Under the pieces are notes generated by a model. That model saw nothing but the letters and a program-made list of their open reading frames with translations, was not told the DNA's origin and ran no database searches. From an uncultured Opitutaceae bacterium (GTDB lineage: Bacteria > Verrucomicrobiota > Verrucomicrobiia > Opitutales > Opitutaceae), in NCBI GenBank assembly GCA_937958045.1, contig CALFXL010000066.1, positions 65,279 through 129,278 of the forward strand: a DNA stretch of 64,000 nucleotides. Direction: 5' to 3'. Shown in pieces: positions 61,882 to 64,000 of this stretch. How positions within the stretch are numbered: the first letter of the stretch is position 1; each line of letters opens with the position of its first letter. Both the position numbers and the translations under genes were made by a program.

Positions 61882-62577
61882 TTAGAATTTGTTGTATTCG
61901 GTCGAAGCGAGGCGGATGCCCGGGCTTTGGCTCGAAGAGATAAAGACGCTCTTGATGTACTGGCCCTTGAAGGAGGCCGGCTTGGCCTTGCCGATGGCTT
62001 CGATGACGGCGGCGGCGTTCTCCGCGATCTGCGTAGCGGTGAAGGAGCGCTTGCCGATGCCGACGCCGATGTTGGCGCCTTTGTCCATCTTGAACTCCAC
62101 GCGACCGGCCTTGACGGCCTTGATGCCAGCGACGACATCATCGGTCACGGTGCCGGACTTCGGGTTGGGCATGAGGCCCTTGGGACCGAGAACGCGGGCG
62201 AGCGTGCGGACCTGCTTCATGGCTTCGGTGGTCGCGATGGCGACGTCGAAATCGAGCCAGCCTTCGTTGATCTTGGCCATCAGGTCTTGGAGACCGGCCT
62301 GATCGGCGCCGGCGTCGAGAGCGGCCTGCGGATTGTCGGTGAAGACGATGACACGGACCTTCTTACCCGAGCCGTTGGGCAGCGGCGTGGTGCCGCGGAC
62401 CATCTGGTCGCCTTGGGCGGGATCGACGCCGAGGTGGAAGGAGAGCTCGACGGTTTCGTCGAACTTGGCCTTCGGAAATTTATTGAGGACTTCCACGGCT
62501 TCTTGAAGGCCGTAGTCCTTGTTCAGATCAGCGACCTCGAGGGCGCTGCGATAGCGTTTGCTTGGTTTTACGGGCAT
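61882..62577 (-). CDS. rplA: 50S ribosomal protein L1
   Basis: 231 residues. Binds 23S rRNA at the E-site stalk and in many bacteria represses its own operon. Seen: KRYRSALEVADLNKDYGLQE, ELSFHLGVDPAQGDQMVRG, RVIVFTDNPQAALDAGADQ and the signature VLGPKGLMPNPKSGTVT. AAGGAG lies six bases upstream of the ATG. Normal length. Confidence 0.97.
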   Translation of the reverse strand: MPVKPSKRYRSALEVADLNKDYGLQEAVEVLNKFPKAKFDETVELSFHLGVDPAQGDQMVRGTTPLPNGSGKKVRVIVFTDNPQAALDAGADQAGLQDLMAKINEGWLDFDVAIATTEAMKQVRTLARVLGPKGLMPNPKSGTVTDDVVAGIKAVKAGRVEFKMDKGANIGVGIGKRSFTATQIAENAAAVIEAIGKAKPASFKGQYIKSVFISSSQSPGIRLASTEYNKF

Positions 62578-62642
62578 TGAGGACTCCTTGCGGTGCGAAC
62601 GTTCCGGGCGGAACTCCCGCGTTGAGTTTGGGTTGAGAAGAA

Positions 62643-63068
62643 TCAGTCGATGACGTCGATGCCCATGTTACGGGCGGTACCGGCGATGATCTTGATGCCG
62701 GCTTCTTCGTCTTTCGCGTTCATGTCGGCCTTCTTGATGTTCCAGATTTCGGCGAGCTGTTTGCGCGTGACTTTGCCGACCTTGTCCTGGTTGGGCTTGG
62801 CCGAGCCGCTGGCGATGTTGGCAGCCTTCTTGAGGAGGACGCTCGCGGGCGGGGACTTGAGAATGAACGTAAAGCTCTTGTCGGAATAGACCGTGATGAC
62901 GACCGGCAGGATCATGCCGTTCTGGTCTTTGGTGCGGGCGTTGAATTCCTTACAAAACGCCATGATGTTGACGCCTTGAGCACCGAGAGCGGGGCCCACC
63001 GGGGGCGCGGGATTGGCGGCGCCAGCCGGGAGTTGAAGGCGGATATAACCTTGGATCTTCTTAGCCAT
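62643..63068 (-). CDS. rplK: 50S ribosomal protein L11
   Basis: 141 residues. N-terminal part YIRLQLPAGAANPAPPVGPA and GVNIMAFCKEFNART, C-terminal RNA-binding domain ending GTARNMGIDVID. Part of the GTPase centre and the thiostrepton target. No Shine-Dalgarno sequence is seen here, in contrast to the next three genes. The 75-bp gap upstream could hold the L1-binding regulatory site of the rplKA unit. Confidence 0.97.
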   Translation of the reverse strand: MAKKIQGYIRLQLPAGAANPAPPVGPALGAQGVNIMAFCKEFNARTKDQNGMILPVVITVYSDKSFTFILKSPPASVLLKKAANIASGSAKPNQDKVGKVTRKQLAEIWNIKKADMNAKDEEAGIKIIAGTARNMGIDVID

Positions 63069-63143
63069 GATGAATGAAGTGGCGGGTGATTAGTGACGTG
63101 TGGTTGCGTGGGCGAACGTCGGCGGTTGCAAAGAGGCGTCGCT

Positions 63144-63722
63144 TTATTCGGTAATGCGTTGCACCTGCCAGTATTCGAGCTCGACCGGCGTAAAACGGCC
63201 GAAAATGGAAACGGAAATCTTGAGCTTGCCGCGCGCGGGGTCGATCTCGTCGATCCGGCCGGTGAGGTTGGCGAAGGCGCCGTCGGTGATTTTGACCTCT
63301 TCGCCGATTTCGTAGGAAACTTTGGGCACTTCTTTGCCCGAGGCCGCTTCGACGCGGGCCTTGATTTCATCGATCTCGGCCTGACGCAGAGCCGCAGGGC
63401 GGTCGCCGCCGACGAAACCGATGACGCCCGCCACTTCCTTCACGAAGTACCAGGGCTTGTTGATGAGCTTGTTGTCTTCTCCATACAGACGCATCTGGAT
63501 AAAGACATAGCCCGGATAGAGCTTACGGGTCTTGGTGGATTTTTTGCCGCCTTTTACTTCAGAAACGACCTCCGTCGGAAGGAGGACTTCAAAGATATAG
63601 TCATCGAGCTCTTCCTGCTTTTTGAATTTCTCGATGTAAGTTTTCACCTTGCCCTCCTGACCGGAGAGAGTGTGAAGGGCGAACCACTGAGCGCCAGCAG
63701 GTGTAGTGACTTGGGCGGACAT
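63144..63722 (-). CDS. nusG: Transcription termination/antitermination factor NusG
   Basis: 192 residues. N-terminal NGN domain (QWFALHTLSGQEGKVKTYIE, LYPGYVFIQMRL) and a C-terminal KOW domain (GEEVKITDGAFANLTGRIDE). Binds RNA polymerase and Rho or ribosomal S10. The short acidic start before the NGN domain is usual. It sits between secE and rplK as in most bacteria. Confidence 0.97.
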   Translation of the reverse strand: MSAQVTTPAGAQWFALHTLSGQEGKVKTYIEKFKKQEELDDYIFEVLLPTEVVSEVKGGKKSTKTRKLYPGYVFIQMRLYGEDNKLINKPWYFVKEVAGVIGFVGGDRPAALRQAEIDEIKARVEAASGKEVPKVSYEIGEEVKITDGAFANLTGRIDEIDPARGKLKISVSIFGRFTPVELEYWQVQRITE

Positions 63723-63733
63723 GAAAGAAGAGA

Positions 63734-63937
63734 TTAGCTAACCCAGCTGGTGAAAAGATCCACGACTTGATACAGGGCGAAGTCGCTGATGCTCGTGAAA
63801 AGACCGAGGAGAACCGCCCCGACGATAACCACGATAGTCGAATCGCGCAGTTCCGAACGAGTAGGCCACGTGGCTTTCTTCAACTCGTCGATCATTTCGC
63901 CGGTGAAGACCCGGATGCTGCGGAACGGATTTTTCAT
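63734..63937 (-). CDS. secE: Preprotein translocase subunit SecE
   Basis: 67 residues. One membrane helix (TIVVIVGAVLLGLFTSISDF) preceded by the amphipathic stretch MIDELKKATWPTRSEL, with the W-P motif that contacts SecY. This is the short, single-helix type. It lies between the tRNA-Trp gene and nusG, the conserved order. Confidence 0.95.
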   Translation of the reverse strand: MKNPFRSIRVFTGEMIDELKKATWPTRSELRDSTIVVIVGAVLLGLFTSISDFALYQVVDLFTSWVS

Positions 63938-63950
63938 GGGGAGGGAAATT

Positions 63951-64000
63951 TGGCAGGCGCGGAGGGACTCGAACCCCCAACCGACGGTTTTGGAGACCGC
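63951..64000 (-). tRNA. tRNA-Trp (CCA), 5' part beyond the window edge
   Basis: The 3' 50 bases of a tRNA on the minus strand: anticodon CCA at 63991-63993 in the loop CTCCAAA, the T arm GGGGGTTCGAGTCCCTC, the acceptor strand and a genome-encoded 3' CCA (63951-63953). The 5' part lies outside the window. It directly precedes secE, a common order. Confidence 0.95.

Overview
This is a high-GC bacterial chromosome segment with dense coding, no phage or IS genes and no CRISPR array. Several traits together point to Verrucomicrobiota, probably an Opitutaceae-like organism. This is an inference, not a database match. The traits are a PEP-CTERM protein plus a TIGR03790-type protein, a PPi-type phosphofructokinase, exported ankyrin and W-x(3)-DP helical-repeat proteins, a GH106 rhamnosidase and PL3 pectate lyase, LPS genes (lpxA, an LptF/LptG-type permease), and start codons that mostly lack a Shine-Dalgarno sequence.

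Layout. 1-9.6 kb (+): the Fe-S assembly genes sufB (5' cut by the window edge) and sufD, then a secreted PL3 pectate lyase, two tandem paralogous helical-repeat proteins and two exported ankyrin proteins, then sufT. The four repeat-protein genes are almost without gaps and separate sufT from sufBD. 9.6-14.5 kb: a small exported protein, an HDOD protein, a ClpP with an acidic N-terminus, a TIGR03790-like protein and an S1/P1-type nuclease. 14.5-23.0 kb (-): two tandem N-acetylmuramoyl-L-alanine amidases, infC, an IscA/ErpA-type protein, pdxA, lpxA, a hypothetical gene, aroB and a TPR-like protein. 23.0-27.6 kb (+): a LacI regulator with a pair of operator-like sites, xylose isomerase, a small acidic protein and PPi-phosphofructokinase, suggesting pentose entry into glycolysis. 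27.8-31.8 kb (+): a PEP-CTERM protein, a 2OG-Fe(II) oxygenase-like protein, two lipoproteins and diacylglycerol kinase. 31.8-44.9 kb: an LptG-like permease, an NSS transporter with a 50-residue MetS-like partner, an AsmA-like protein, a GH106 rhamnosidase, a thymidine-phosphorylase homologue with a changed active site, argS, a GYF-type membrane protein and a YihY/BrkB protein. 45-52.5 kb: a PpiD/SurA-like chaperone, a TolC-like protein, miaA, a lipoprotein with a lectin-like fold, a YegS-type lipid kinase, an OGG1-like glycosylase and a glyoxalase-family protein. 52.6-64 kb (-): the conserved tRNA-Trp - secE - nusG - rplK - rplA - rplJ - rplL - rpoB - rpoC transcription/translation cluster.

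Non-coding features of note are about ten intrinsic terminators, an attenuator-like hairpin between rplL and rpoB, three stem-loops in a row behind sufT, and a set of intergenic inverted repeats that differ in sequence but have the same architecture. No clearly new defence or biosynthetic system is visible. The least explained block is the run of exported repeat-protein genes between sufD and sufT.
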